Source: Streptomyces sp. CBMA152 (GTDB taxonomy: Bacteria; Actinomycetota; Actinomycetes; Streptomycetales; Streptomycetaceae). Taken from it: 64,000 nt of DNA. Below are positions 8,931 through 20,520 of the stretch, piece after piece. The notes under the pieces were generated by a model, which searched no databases, had not been told where the DNA came from, and saw only the letters and a program-made list of their open reading frames with translations. A program made the translations under genes and the position numbers. Each line of letters starts with the position of its first letter. Within the stretch, counting starts at the first letter, position 1. The DNA lies in the NCBI RefSeq assembly GCF_014596475.1, contig NZ_MECJ01000015.1:124001-188000 (forward strand). Direction: 5' to 3'.

Positions 8931-9743
8931 TCAGCCCTTCAGGGCCTTGTCGATGGCCTTGGTGAACGAGGCCGGGTCCTGCGGCGCGTTGTCGCTGCCC
9001 TCGGCGGTGATCTTCTTGCCGTCCATCTTGAGCGTAGGCGTTCCGGTCACACCGCTGTCGTCGAACTTCTTCGACATGGTGAGCGCCCACTTGTCGAACG
9101 TGCCGTCCTGCACGTCCTTCTGGAACTTGGCGTTGCCCTTGAGCGCCGGCACGGTGTCGGCGACCTGGAGCAGATAGTCGTCCTTGGCGAACTTGTCGCT
9201 GGTCTCGGCCGGGTGCCACTTCGCCGAGTAGAGCTGCGCCTTGTACTCCATGAACGCCTCGGGGCTCACGTTGAGCGCGGCGCCCAGCGCGCTGAGCGCG
9301 TTCTTGGAGCCGGTGCCCGGGCTGCCGTTGTCGATGAAGGTGGCGCCGATGAACTGGATCTTGTACTTGCCGGCGTCGACGTCCTTCTTCACCGTGGAGC
9401 CGACCTGCTCCTCGAAGACCGAGCAGATCGGGCAGCGCGGGTCCTCGTACATCTCCAGGGTCTTCTTGGCCGTCGGCTTGCCGATGACGACGGTGGTGCC
9501 GTCGGTGCCCGTGCTGTTGGCGGGCTTCACCAGCGCCTTGTCCTTGGCCGCGTCCCACGCGTCGGGCTTGTTGGCCTGCATCACCGCGTAGCCGACGCCG
9601 CCGGCTATCGCGAGGACGCCGACGATCGAGCCGGCGACGACCACCTGGCGGCGGACCTTGTCCTTCTTTGCCTGGCGCTCGCGCTCCAGTCGCAGCCGAT
9701 CGCGGGCGGCCGCCTTGTTGGCCTGGCTGTTGCGTGAACTCAT
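8931..9743 (-). CDS. Membrane-anchored DsbA-like thioredoxin-fold protein
   Basis: 270 aa. Charged cytoplasmic N-terminus (about 30 residues, rich in Arg/Lys/Gln), one membrane segment (VVVAGSIVGVLAIAGGVGYAV), then an extracellular thioredoxin fold with the active-site motif CPIC in YEDPRCPICSVFEE and the cis-Pro loop in GVTGTPTLKMDG. Likely a thiol-disulfide oxidoreductase for secreted proteins; direction and partner not known. A related protein with CPAC is encoded at 40025. It follows an unknown membrane-protein gene on the same strand (76-bp gap), possibly one transcript. Confidence 0.9.
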   Translation of the reverse strand: MSSRNSQANKAAARDRLRLERERQAKKDKVRRQVVVAGSIVGVLAIAGGVGYAVMQANKPDAWDAAKDKALVKPANSTGTDGTTVVIGKPTAKKTLEMYEDPRCPICSVFEEQVGSTVKKDVDAGKYKIQFIGATFIDNGSPGTGSKNALSALGAALNVSPEAFMEYKAQLYSAKWHPAETSDKFAKDDYLLQVADTVPALKGNAKFQKDVQDGTFDKWALTMSKKFDDSGVTGTPTLKMDGKKITAEGSDNAPQDPASFTKAIDKALKG

Positions 9744-9819
9744 GATCGTTTTCTCCGTGTGGCAGGTGTGGCAGGTGAGAAAGTGCTGTGAGGGGACTGC
9801 TGTGTTCGTACGGCCGTGC

Positions 9820-10509
9820 TCAGACGGCTACGAGCAGCGTCGAGCAGGGCGGTCCCCGCCGGCCCACGGAGTGCACGAGCAGCCGCGCGCGGGATGCCGA
9901 AGGGCTCCGGCGCACGGGGCGCACGCGCAGTCGTACGGTACGGAACGCGCCGCCCACCACGGCGACCGCGAGCAGCAGCGGCCGGAACGCGAGCAGCGCG
10001 ACCGTGCGCACCAGCCGGGCCAGCGCCGCCTCACCGCGCCGCAGCCACAGCGCGGCCAGCAGCCCGATCACCAGATGCGCCGCGAGCAGCAGCCACGGCA
10101 CGGCAGGTCCGGGCCCGGCGAGCAGCGCGGCGGCGCGGGCCCGGGAGTCCGCGACACCGGGCAGCTCGCCGCCCATGCCCCCGCCGCACAGCACGTTCAC
10201 GCCGACCGCCCTGAGCGCGCCCGCGACCGGGCCGCCGGACGGCCCGTAACAGACGTGCTGGCCGGTCGAGAAGACGGTGTCGGCGGCCAGTTCGAGGGGG
10301 ACGAGCAGTCCGGCGATCGACCAGAAGCCGCGCTCGCGGCCCGCCAGCGCGTAGGCGACGAGGAACACCGTCGCCGCCGCCCCGGCCACCAGCGGCGTCG
10401 GCAGCGGGACCCGGGAGAGCAGGACGTGGGACGCGCTGGAGAGCGTCACGACGAGCGCTGTGAAAAGCGCCGCGCGTGCCGCTCTGAGTCGCGTATCCGA
10501 TATGTCCAC
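9820..10509 (-). CDS. Uncharacterised integral membrane protein
   Basis: 229 aa from ATG 10509. I do not recognise the family. About four or five hydrophobic segments (around residues 13-30, 38-55, 62-75, 137-155 and 165-185), two Cys in the central loop (HVCYG and VNVLCGGG), and a basic C-terminal tail ending in Ser/Arg-rich sequence with one more Cys. The paired cysteines facing a loop, and the DsbA-like gene immediately downstream, make a thiol-redox or metal link possible but unproven. Confidence 0.7.
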   Translation of the reverse strand: MDISDTRLRAARAALFTALVVTLSSASHVLLSRVPLPTPLVAGAAATVFLVAYALAGRERGFWSIAGLLVPLELAADTVFSTGQHVCYGPSGGPVAGALRAVGVNVLCGGGMGGELPGVADSRARAAALLAGPGPAVPWLLLAAHLVIGLLAALWLRRGEAALARLVRTVALLAFRPLLLAVAVVGGAFRTVRLRVRPVRRSPSASRARLLVHSVGRRGPPCSTLLVAV

Positions 10510-10535
10510 TGCGTTGGCCTCGGGGTGATCCGGGG

Positions 10536-10554
10536 TCCGGGGAGGGTCCCCGGA
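10536..10554 (-). terminator. Hairpin terminator after the DUF2252 gene
   Basis: Arms TCCGGGGA and TCCCCGGA around GGG, 66 bases beyond the stop of the minus-strand DUF2252 gene and 27 bases before the start of the next minus-strand gene. No T-tract. Confidence 0.5.
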
Positions 10555-10619
10555 AATGCTGTCGTCGGCGACGAGTCTCCCATGGGCCGCTGTCGGGGGC
10601 GCCTAAGAAATCGGTGAGA

Positions 10620-11948
10620 CTACAGACCCGGAATCCGACCGTTACGGAACAGGTCGACGAAGATCTGGTGGTCCGCGCGGGCCCGCGCCCCGTAGCTGTG
10701 CGCGAAGTCGACGAGCAGCTCTGCGAAGCTCTCCTCGTCGGCCGCGATCGCCGCGTCTATGGCCCGCTCGGTGGAGAACTGCACCAGGTCCGAGTGGCCG
10801 CTCTCGTCGTCCGCCGCCGCGTGCATGGTGGCCGTCGCCCGGCCGAGGTCGGCGACGACCGCCGCGATCTGCTCCGGGTCGTCGATGTCCGACCAGTCCA
10901 GGTCCACCGCGTACGGCGAGACCTCGGCGACCAGCTGCCCGGCCCCGTCCAGCTCCGTCCAGCCCAGCCACGGGTCGGCGGCGGCCTGCAGGGCGCGCTG
11001 CGAGATCACCGTGCGGTGGCCCTCGTGCTCGAAGTAGCCGCGCACCGCCGGGTCGGTGATGTGCCGCGAGACCGCCGGGGTCTGCGCCTGCTTCATGTAG
11101 ATCACGACGTCGTTCTCCAGGGCGTCGCTGTGTCCTTCGAGCAGGATGTTGTACGAGGGCAGCCCGGCCGAGCCGATCCCGATCCCGCGCCGACCGACGA
11201 CGTCCTTCACCCGGTAGGAGTCCGGGCGCAGCAGGCTGGAGTCCGGCAGCGTCTCCAGGTAGCCGTCGAACGCGGCCAGGACCTTGTAGCGGGTCGCCGC
11301 GTCCAGCTCGATCGAGCCGTCGCCCTCGGTGAACCGGCGTTCGTACTCGCGGATCTCGGTCATCGAGTCCAGGAGCGAGAAGCGCGTACGCGCGCGTGCC
11401 GCCCGCAGGGCGCCGAGCAGCGGCCCCTCGGCCGTGTCCAGGGTGAACGACGGCACCTCGTCGTCCTTGGCGCCGGCGGCCAGCGCGTGGATGCGCTCGC
11501 GGTAGGCGGCGGCGTAGATCCGCACCAGCTCGGTGATCTGCTTGTCGCTGAGCGCCTTGGCGTGGCCGATCAGGGCGAGCGAGGCGGCGAAGCGCTTGAG
11601 GTCCCAGGTGAAGGGGCCGACGTACGCCTCGTCGAAGTCGTTGACGTTGAAGATCAGCCGGCCGTTGGCGTCCATGTACGTACCGAAGTTCTCGGCGTGC
11701 AGATCGCCGTGGATCCACACCCGCCCGGTCCGCTCGTCCAGATACGGCCCGCCGCGCTTCTCTGCGTCCAGATCCGCGTAGAACAGGCAGGCCGTGCCCC
11801 GGTAGAAGGCGAACGCGGAGGCCGCCATCTTGCGGAACTTGACCCGGAACGCGGCCGGGTCGGCGGCCAGGAGCTCACCGAAGGCGGTGTCGAAGACGGA
11901 GAGGATCTGCTCGCCGCGCTGCTCGGCGGTGTGCTGCGGGACCGACAT
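10620..11948 (-). CDS. DUF2252-family protein
   Basis: 442 aa from ATG 11948, which has AGGAGG 9 bases upstream; the longer frame to 12191 crosses the dnaE start and is rejected. DUF2252 proteins are kinase-like in fold prediction: the motifs VWIHGDLHAENFGTY and FNVNDFDEAYVGPFTWDLKR resemble the catalytic HGDxxxxN and the DFD metal loop of aminoglycoside-phosphotransferase-like enzymes. The substrate is unknown. It is transcribed divergently from dnaE with a 223-bp shared upstream region. Confidence 0.88.
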   Translation of the reverse strand: MSVPQHTAEQRGEQILSVFDTAFGELLAADPAAFRVKFRKMAASAFAFYRGTACLFYADLDAEKRGGPYLDERTGRVWIHGDLHAENFGTYMDANGRLIFNVNDFDEAYVGPFTWDLKRFAASLALIGHAKALSDKQITELVRIYAAAYRERIHALAAGAKDDEVPSFTLDTAEGPLLGALRAARARTRFSLLDSMTEIREYERRFTEGDGSIELDAATRYKVLAAFDGYLETLPDSSLLRPDSYRVKDVVGRRGIGIGSAGLPSYNILLEGHSDALENDVVIYMKQAQTPAVSRHITDPAVRGYFEHEGHRTVISQRALQAAADPWLGWTELDGAGQLVAEVSPYAVDLDWSDIDDPEQIAAVVADLGRATATMHAAADDESGHSDLVQFSTERAIDAAIAADEESFAELLVDFAHSYGARARADHQIFVDLFRNGRIPGL

Positions 11949-12096
11949 CTCCGGGTGCCTCCTGGTGCGTAAAGCTGGGTGACAAGGTCGTGCTGCGTAC
12001 GAAAAGGGACTGCTGTGCTGCCCCTTCAACGCGCGACCGTACCTCGTAGTGCCCCGGGTCCCGCTACCCGCCGCGGTCGTCCACAGAGCCCTCCGA

Positions 12097-12119
12097 GTGT
12101 CAGTGGGGCCACGTAGACT
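12097..12119 (+). promoter_or_regulatory. PafBC/RecA-NDp-like promoter before dnaE
   Basis: GTGTCAGTG (12097-12105), eight bases GGGCCACG, then TAGACT (12114-12119). This matches the TTGTCRGTG-N8-TANNNT DNA-damage promoter pattern at 8/9 plus exact spacing and a full TANNNT. Transcription would begin near 12126, giving a leader of about 46 bases with an AGGAGG site. Motif match only; no expression evidence is available here. Confidence 0.6.
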
Positions 12120-12171
12120 TCCAGGCTGTCCCCTCGCTATGAGACCCCCCGAGCCGCAGGAGGCCCCAGCC

Positions 12172-15711
<3,540 letters not shown>

Positions 15712-15776
15712 GTCGGCCGACCGCTTTTATTTCCCGCAGTTGTACGGGGCATACGACCGCGTACGGACATAAGGGC

Positions 15777-15819
15777 ATACGGAAGGGGCGCGTCCCATTG
15801 GGGTGCGCCCCTTCCGTAT
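15777..15819. terminator. Strong bidirectional terminator after dnaE
   Basis: Perfect 15-bp arms ATACGGAAGGGGCGC (15777-15791) and GCGCCCCTTCCGTAT (15805-15819), 13-base loop, followed by TTTG. It lies between convergent dnaE and the 56-aa gene and can serve both. Confidence 0.85.
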
Positions 15820-15845
15820 TTGTGTGCCTGGTGCGTGTGGAGTTA

Positions 15846-16016
15846 TCAGTTGTGACCGAAGCGACGCTGGTGCTTACGGGCAACATCCGCAGGGCTGCCC
15901 TGTGCCTGGGTCTGCGGCTGGGCCTGCGACTCCATCGCGGACCGCACGGCTTCCTGCTGCCCGCGCTCCGCCTGGGAAGCCTGCTTCTCCTTGCGGTTCT
16001 GCTTGTTCTTGGCCAT
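15846..16016 (-). CDS. Small hydrophilic KQ-rich protein, unknown function
   Basis: 56 aa, start MAKNKQNRKEKQASQAERG, end ARKHQRRFGHN. The ATG at 16016 has GGAGG 7 bases upstream, and an excellent terminator follows its stop. It is almost entirely polar: Lys/Arg/Gln-rich with the run QAQPQTQAQG, no hydrophobic core and no Cys, so probably disordered. Similar short proteins are common in Streptomyces genomes by my recollection; no function is known to me. Confidence 0.75.
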   Translation of the reverse strand: MAKNKQNRKEKQASQAERGQQEAVRSAMESQAQPQTQAQGSPADVARKHQRRFGHN

Positions 16017-16306
16017 GGTGATGCCTCCTGGGGGGACTAGGGTCCAGGGCCGCTGCCAGACTCACACACCTTGACAAAGCGCGCATTTCGGATCATTACC
16101 GTGCGTAGTCACCCGTGCGGGACGCGCAGTGTGCGGGTTCGCCACGCCGATGATCGAGTTCCGGCCGTTAAGGCTCACCAGGTCGGGCAGACTCGAAGGA
16201 AACCCGAAGTTCGTTCCCTGATCTCTCGATCTCCTGCACTCTTATCTCTCTGATCTCTTTGCCGCTGATCTTTTGATTTTCAAGGTTATGAAAGAGGGTG
16301 GAACGC
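16017..16306. other. Intergenic leader with pyrimidine-rich repeats
   Basis: About 290 bp between divergent genes. The last 90 bases are unusually AT- and pyrimidine-rich for this DNA and contain CTGATCTCT at 16218-16226 and 16250-16258 and CTGATCTTT at 16265-16273. This could be the promoter/leader of the NYN-domain gene. No classical -35/-10 pair is evident. Confidence 0.5.
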
Positions 16307-17557
16307 GTGGACCGCTGCGTCGTCCTGGTGGATGCCGGTTACTTGTTGGGCGCCGCCGCGAGCCTTCTGGCCGGAGAACCGGCCCGTTCACGGATCACCG
16401 TCGACCACGCCGCCCTGATCCAGGCGCTGCGCGAGCGGGCGGAGGCCGACACCGAGCAGCCGCTGCTGCGGATCTACTGGTTCGACGGGGCCCCCGACCG
16501 CGTACCGCAGCCGGAACACCGCAGGCTGCGGGTGATGTCACGGGTGACGGTCCGGCTCGGCGCACTGACCCGGAGCGACGGGCGGTGGGCGCAGAAAGGC
16601 GTCGATGCGGCGATGCACGCCGAGCTCACCGAGTTGGCCAGAAACCGCGCCTGCTCGGATGTGGTGCTCGTGACCGGTGACGGCGATCTGCTGCCCGGTC
16701 TGATGTCGGCCAAGGAACACGGGGTCGCCGTGCACCTGTGGGCCGTACAGGCCGCCGACGGCGACTACAACCAGTCCGAGGACCTGGTGGCCGAGGCCGA
16801 CGAGCGGCGGGTGCTCGACCGGGCGTGGATCACCCAGGCGGTCCGGGTCAAGGACCTCACCACCATCTACGCCCCGGCCGCCGCCCCCCGCCCCGAGATC
16901 GCGGCGATCCTCTCGGCCCCGCTGCCCGAGTCGGCGCTCGCCGCCTCCGCCGAGCGCGCCGCCGAGGCCCAGGCCGCGGCCGTACGCAACGGGACGGCGC
17001 CGCCCGCGACGGCCAACGGCAACGGCTCCTCGGCCCCCGCGCCCGGGCCCGGCGTCAAGGGCGTGCCCACCCCGAAGGACCTGGCGGGCCTGCGCGGGCC
17101 CGGGACGCCGCCCGCGTCGCCGCACGCCCCGCACGCGACCCTGCGCTGGTCCTCCGACAAGGGGTGGGTCGAGCGGCCCGGCTCCACGCTCGGCGAGTCC
17201 CCGGAGACCGCCTCGCTGCCGACGCTGGCCCAGCTGACCAGCGCGGAGCAGCGGTGGGCGGACCGCGAGGAGGACATCACCACGGTCGGGGGCGATCCGT
17301 ACGAGGTGGGGCAGGTCTTCGCGCGGCGCTGGATGGAGCGGCTGCCGGAGTCGGCGCATGTGCAGAAGCTGTCCACGATGTACCCGCGCATTCCGCACCG
17401 TATCGACGGTGAACTGCTTCGGTACGCGGCGCGGTTCGGGCTGCTCGCGCACAAGGACGACCAGATCGACGAGCACGACCGGTATGCGATCCGGGCCGGG
17501 TTCTGGCGGGAGATCGACGTCCGGGCCGCGGCGGAACGGGTTCCCGCGGGGGAGTGA
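16307..17557 (+). CDS. NYN-domain (PIN-like) putative ribonuclease
   Basis: 416 aa from GTG 16307, chosen because GAGGGTGG lies 6-12 bases upstream; GTG 16298 in the same frame would add three residues. The N-terminal NYN domain (about residues 1-170) shows VVLVDAGYLL, YWFDGAPD and VLVTGDGDLLPGL, with acidic residues placed as in PIN-like nucleases. A Pro/Ala/Gly-rich linker (about 215-280) leads to a C-terminal domain (GDPYEVGQVFARRW through FWREI) that may be a winged-helix or LOTUS-like RNA-binding module. RNA cleavage is inferred from the family; the target is unknown. Confidence 0.85.
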   Translation: MDRCVVLVDAGYLLGAAASLLAGEPARSRITVDHAALIQALRERAEADTEQPLLRIYWFDGAPDRVPQPEHRRLRVMSRVTVRLGALTRSDGRWAQKGVDAAMHAELTELARNRACSDVVLVTGDGDLLPGLMSAKEHGVAVHLWAVQAADGDYNQSEDLVAEADERRVLDRAWITQAVRVKDLTTIYAPAAAPRPEIAAILSAPLPESALAASAERAAEAQAAAVRNGTAPPATANGNGSSAPAPGPGVKGVPTPKDLAGLRGPGTPPASPHAPHATLRWSSDKGWVERPGSTLGESPETASLPTLAQLTSAEQRWADREEDITTVGGDPYEVGQVFARRWMERLPESAHVQKLSTMYPRIPHRIDGELLRYAARFGLLAHKDDQIDEHDRYAIRAGFWREIDVRAAAERVPAGE

Positions 17558-17649
17558 CCGGTGTGCGGGGCGCGGTGTGAGGCCTCGGTGGTCGTTCGGC
17601 TTGCTGAACTAACTGGGGGTCCGGGGGTGGGACTGGCCGGATGACCCCG

Positions 17650-17655
17650 TAGGCT
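17650..17655 (+). promoter_or_regulatory. Candidate -10 hexamer TAGGCT before the ABC transporter operon
   Basis: TAGGCT ends 8 bases before GTG 17664, the layout of a leaderless Streptomyces transcript, and there is no purine-rich ribosome binding site in between. Confidence 0.4.
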
Positions 17656-17663
17656 CGTTGTCC

Positions 17664-18671
17664 GTGAGTATCGGCACAGCAGTGGCGGGGGGCGGCACCG
17701 TGTGCGCGGTGCGGGGCCTCGTCAAGACGTACCCTGCCGCGCGCGGCAGACGTGGCAGGGCCGGTACGCCCGAGATCAGGGCCACCGACGGGGTCGACCT
17801 CGACGTGCGGCGCGGCGAGATCTTCGGGCTGCTCGGGCCCAACGGCGCGGGCAAGTCGACCCTGGTGCGCCAGCTGACCGGGCTGATGCGGCCGGATTCC
17901 GGCAGCGTCGACGTGCTCGGCCACGACCTGGTGCGCCACCCGGAGCGGGCCGCGCGGCTCATCGGCTACCTCGGGCAGGAGTCGACCGCCCTGGACGAGC
18001 TGACCGTGGCGCTCGCGGCCGAGACCACCGGGCGGCTGCGCGGGCTGAGCGCCCGGGACGCGCGGGCCGAGCGCGACGCCGTACTGGAGGAGCTCGGGCT
18101 CACCGAGCTCGCCGGGCGGCCGCTCAAGAAGCTCTCCGGTGGACAGCGGCGGCTCGCCTGCTTCGCCGCCGTACTCGTCGGCGACCGGCCCGTCCTCGTC
18201 CTCGACGAGCCGACGACCGGCATGGACCCGGTGGCCCGGCGGGCCGTCTGGGCCGCCGTCGACCGGCGCCGGGCCGAGCGCGGCGCGACCGTCCTGCTCG
18301 TCACCCACAACGTCATCGAGGCCGAGACCGTGCTCGACCGGGTCGCGGTCCTGGACCGCGGCAAGGTCATCGCCTGCGACACCCCGGCGGGCCTGAAGGA
18401 ACGGGTCGCGGACGAGGTACGGGTCGAACTGGTCTGGCGCGAGCGGGCGCCCGTCGAACTTCCCGAGGTCGCCGCGCTGCGGGCGTCGGCGCAGGAGTCG
18501 GGGCGCCGCTGGGTGCTGCGGCTCGGCCCGGACGCCGCGCGCGCCGCCGTCGCGGCGGTCACCGGCGGCCCGGCGTTCGCCGCCCTCGACGACTTCACGC
18601 TGGCCACGCCGAGCCTGGAAGACGTCTATCTCGCCCTCGGCGGACGTATGGAAGGTCTGGTGAAGGCGTGA
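17664..18671 (+). CDS. ABC transporter ATP-binding protein (exporter type)
   Basis: 335 aa from GTG 17664; an in-frame TTG six bases earlier is less likely given the -10-like TAGGCT. Walker A GPNGAGKS, signature LSGGQRR, Walker B VLVLDEPTTGMD and the H-loop VTHN are all intact. The C-terminal ~90 residues after the nucleotide-binding domain are the DrrA-type tail. It drives export of an unknown compound with the permease encoded immediately downstream (four-base overlap). DrrA-like ATPases often serve antibiotics or lipids, but nothing here defines the substrate. Confidence 0.93.
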   Translation: MSIGTAVAGGGTVCAVRGLVKTYPAARGRRGRAGTPEIRATDGVDLDVRRGEIFGLLGPNGAGKSTLVRQLTGLMRPDSGSVDVLGHDLVRHPERAARLIGYLGQESTALDELTVALAAETTGRLRGLSARDARAERDAVLEELGLTELAGRPLKKLSGGQRRLACFAAVLVGDRPVLVLDEPTTGMDPVARRAVWAAVDRRRAERGATVLLVTHNVIEAETVLDRVAVLDRGKVIACDTPAGLKERVADEVRVELVWRERAPVELPEVAALRASAQESGRRWVLRLGPDAARAAVAAVTGGPAFAALDDFTLATPSLEDVYLALGGRMEGLVKA

Positions 18672-19489
18672 GCGCGATTCCCCTGGAGGTTTCCGTGGAG
18701 GCGGCGGCCCCCGGTGCGCGCGTGGTGACCGCGGCGCCGCTCGCGCCCCGGGCCCGGCTCTTCCCCGCCCTCGCGGCCGTCTACCGGGCCCAGCTCTCGC
18801 GGGCCAAGGTGGCCCGTATCCCGCTTCTGTTCGTGGCGACCTTCCAGTCCATCGGGATCATGGTCCTGATGCGGGGCGTCGTGGACGGCGGCAGCGAGGC
18901 GCGGGCCGTGGTCGCCGGATCCAGCGTCCTGGTGGTCGCCTTCGTGGCGCTCAACCTGCTCGCCCAGTACTTCGGGCAGCTGCGGGCGGGCGGCGGGCTC
19001 GACCACTACGCGACGCTGCCGGTGCCGCCCGCCTCCGTGGTGCTCGGCGCGGCGGCGGCGTACGCCTCGTTCACCGTGCCCGGCACGCTGGTCACGGCCG
19101 TCACCGGGTGTGTGCTGTTCGGGCTGCCGCTGGCGCATCTGTGGGTGCTCGCGGCGGTGATCCCGCTGTCGGGCGCGGCCCTCGCGGGCCTCGGCGCGGC
19201 GCTCGGGCTGCTCGCCCCCCGCCAGGAACTCGCCACCCTGCTCGGACAGTTGGGCATGTCGGCTGCGCTGCTGCTCGGCGTGCTCCCGGCGGACCGGCTG
19301 CCGGGACCGATCGCGTACGCACGTGATCTGCTGCCCTCGACGTACGGGGTGGAGGCGTTCGCCCGGACCTTCGGCGGGCATCCCGACTGGGCGGTCGTGG
19401 GGCTCGACCTGGGGGTATGCGCGGCAGTGGGCGTCGTCTCGCTCGCGCTGGCCACCTGGGCGTACCGCCGGGCGGCGGTCTCCCGGTGA
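18668..19489 (+). CDS. ABC-2 type transporter permease
   Basis: 273 aa from GTG 18668, overlapping the ATPase stop (GTGA). After a 35-residue cytoplasmic N-terminus there are about six membrane segments (IPLLFVATFQSIGIMVLM, VLVVAFVALNLLAQYF, VVLGAAAAYASFTVPGTLV and so on), including the conserved YARDLLPSTYGVEAF before the last ones. Membrane half of the exporter with the upstream ATPase. Confidence 0.9.
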   Translation: MSAIPLEVSVEAAAPGARVVTAAPLAPRARLFPALAAVYRAQLSRAKVARIPLLFVATFQSIGIMVLMRGVVDGGSEARAVVAGSSVLVVAFVALNLLAQYFGQLRAGGGLDHYATLPVPPASVVLGAAAAYASFTVPGTLVTAVTGCVLFGLPLAHLWVLAAVIPLSGAALAGLGAALGLLAPRQELATLLGQLGMSAALLLGVLPADRLPGPIAYARDLLPSTYGVEAFARTFGGHPDWAVVGLDLGVCAAVGVVSLALATWAYRRAAVSR

Positions 19490-19523
19490 GGCGGCGCACA
19501 GGAGCGCCTGGCACGATGGCGGG

Positions 19524-20186
19524 GTGACCGCACCTCTGACTCCGCCTCACCAGCCGCCCCCGAACGACGGCTGGCAGGACCGTACGCCCGGCTCAGGGCC
19601 CGGGGCCGTGGGCCCCGCCGATGCCGTGCCCGTCGGCGAGGAGGGAAGCGGGATGCGGACCGAGCTGAAGGCGGAGCTGCGGGACGCCGTGGTCGCGACG
19701 GTCGCCGTGGCGGTCTCGGGCGTCCTGCTCGGACTGCTGTGGGTGTGGCTGGCGCCCCGGGTGCCGCTCGTCGCCGACGACAAGGCCGTGTTCCTGAAGG
19801 ACACGGAGGGCGAGGAGGCGATCGGGGCGGACGGAACGTTCATCCTGCTCGCGCTGGCGTTCGGTGTGGTGTGCGCGGCCGTGGTCTTCCTGCTGCGCAA
19901 GCGGGGCGGGATTCCTGTGGTGTCGGGGCTGGCGCTCGGTGCGCTGCTCGGGTCGCTGCTGGCGTGGCGGGTGGGGATGTGGCTGGGGCCGAACCAGGAC
20001 GTGGTCGCTGCGGCGCGGGCGGCGGGGAAGGGTGTGACGTTCTCCGCTCCCCTGAAGCTGAACGCCAAGGGGGCGCTGCTGGCGTGGCCGCTGGCCGCGA
20101 TGGCGGTCCACCTGGGGCTGACGGCGCTGTTCGCCCCGCGTGATCCGGAGCCGGTCCCGGACGTCTGGGCCCCACCGGAGATTTAG
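19524..20186 (+). CDS. DUF2567-family membrane protein
   Basis: 220 aa from GTG 19524. A Pro-rich disordered N-terminus (about 45 residues) is followed by about four membrane segments: VVATVAVAVSGVLLGLLWVWL, GTFILLALAFGVVCAAVVFLL, a Gly/Ala-rich segment, and PLAAMAVHLGLTALF. The pattern, with WLAPRVPLVAD and the loop before ADGTF, is that of the actinobacterial DUF2567 family of unknown function. It is 34 bp downstream of the ABC permease and may be cotranscribed. Confidence 0.82.
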   Translation: MTAPLTPPHQPPPNDGWQDRTPGSGPGAVGPADAVPVGEEGSGMRTELKAELRDAVVATVAVAVSGVLLGLLWVWLAPRVPLVADDKAVFLKDTEGEEAIGADGTFILLALAFGVVCAAVVFLLRKRGGIPVVSGLALGALLGSLLAWRVGMWLGPNQDVVAAARAAGKGVTFSAPLKLNAKGALLAWPLAAMAVHLGLTALFAPRDPEPVPDVWAPPEI

Positions 20187-20395
20187 CCCCTCCCCGCCCC
20201 TTCCCGAAAGCCTCCGGCGGGTGTCGTTCGTCTGCGAGCCGGTGGGGGCTTGTCGCGCAGTTCCCCGCGCCCCTAGGAGGGCCCGAAGGGCCCATTAAGG
20301 GGCGCGGGGAACTGCGCGAGCAACCCAGCACGATCCGCACCCGAAAAGATCCCTCGGAGAGTTTCGGGAAGGGGCGGGGTGGGGGAGCTGACGCC
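20187..20395. repeat. Dispersed hairpin repeat, full composite copy (type A)
   Basis: Modules in order: a tail CCGCCCCTTCCCGAAAGC, a half-site GGTGGGGGCTTGTCGCGCAG, arm CGCGCAGTTCCCCGCGCCCCT (20254-20274), the small palindrome GGGCCCGAAGGGCCC, the complementary arm (20298-20318), ACCCAGCACGATCCGCAC, and the inverted tail TTTCGGGAAGGGGCGGGG. The whole element is one large imperfect inverted repeat. It separates the plus-strand DUF2567 gene from the minus-strand bL37-like gene, so it may end both. Confidence 0.88.
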
Positions 20396-20397
20396 CG

Positions 20398-20472
20398 TTA
20401 CGCCGGGCGGCGGCCGTGGTTTGCTTTGCCCTTGCGGATGCGCCACTTGCGCTTGCGGGTGCGTTTCGACAT
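20398..20472 (-). CDS. Very small basic protein resembling ribosomal protein bL37
   Basis: 24 aa: starts MSKRTRKRKWRIRKG and ends KANHGRRPA. Eleven of 24 residues are Lys or Arg. It closely resembles the mycobacterial large-subunit protein bL37 as I recall it (also 24 residues, ending ANHGKRPNA), so a ribosomal role in 23S rRNA binding is a good inference. There is no clear ribosome binding site before the ATG. The gene sits between a composite hairpin repeat and ybaK. Genes this short are routinely missed by gene callers. Confidence 0.75.
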   Translation of the reverse strand: MSKRTRKRKWRIRKGKANHGRRPA

Positions 20473-20520
20473 GGGGGCAACGTGCTCGCCCCGCGGCGAT
20501 GTGTCCAGGGGCAATACCGG

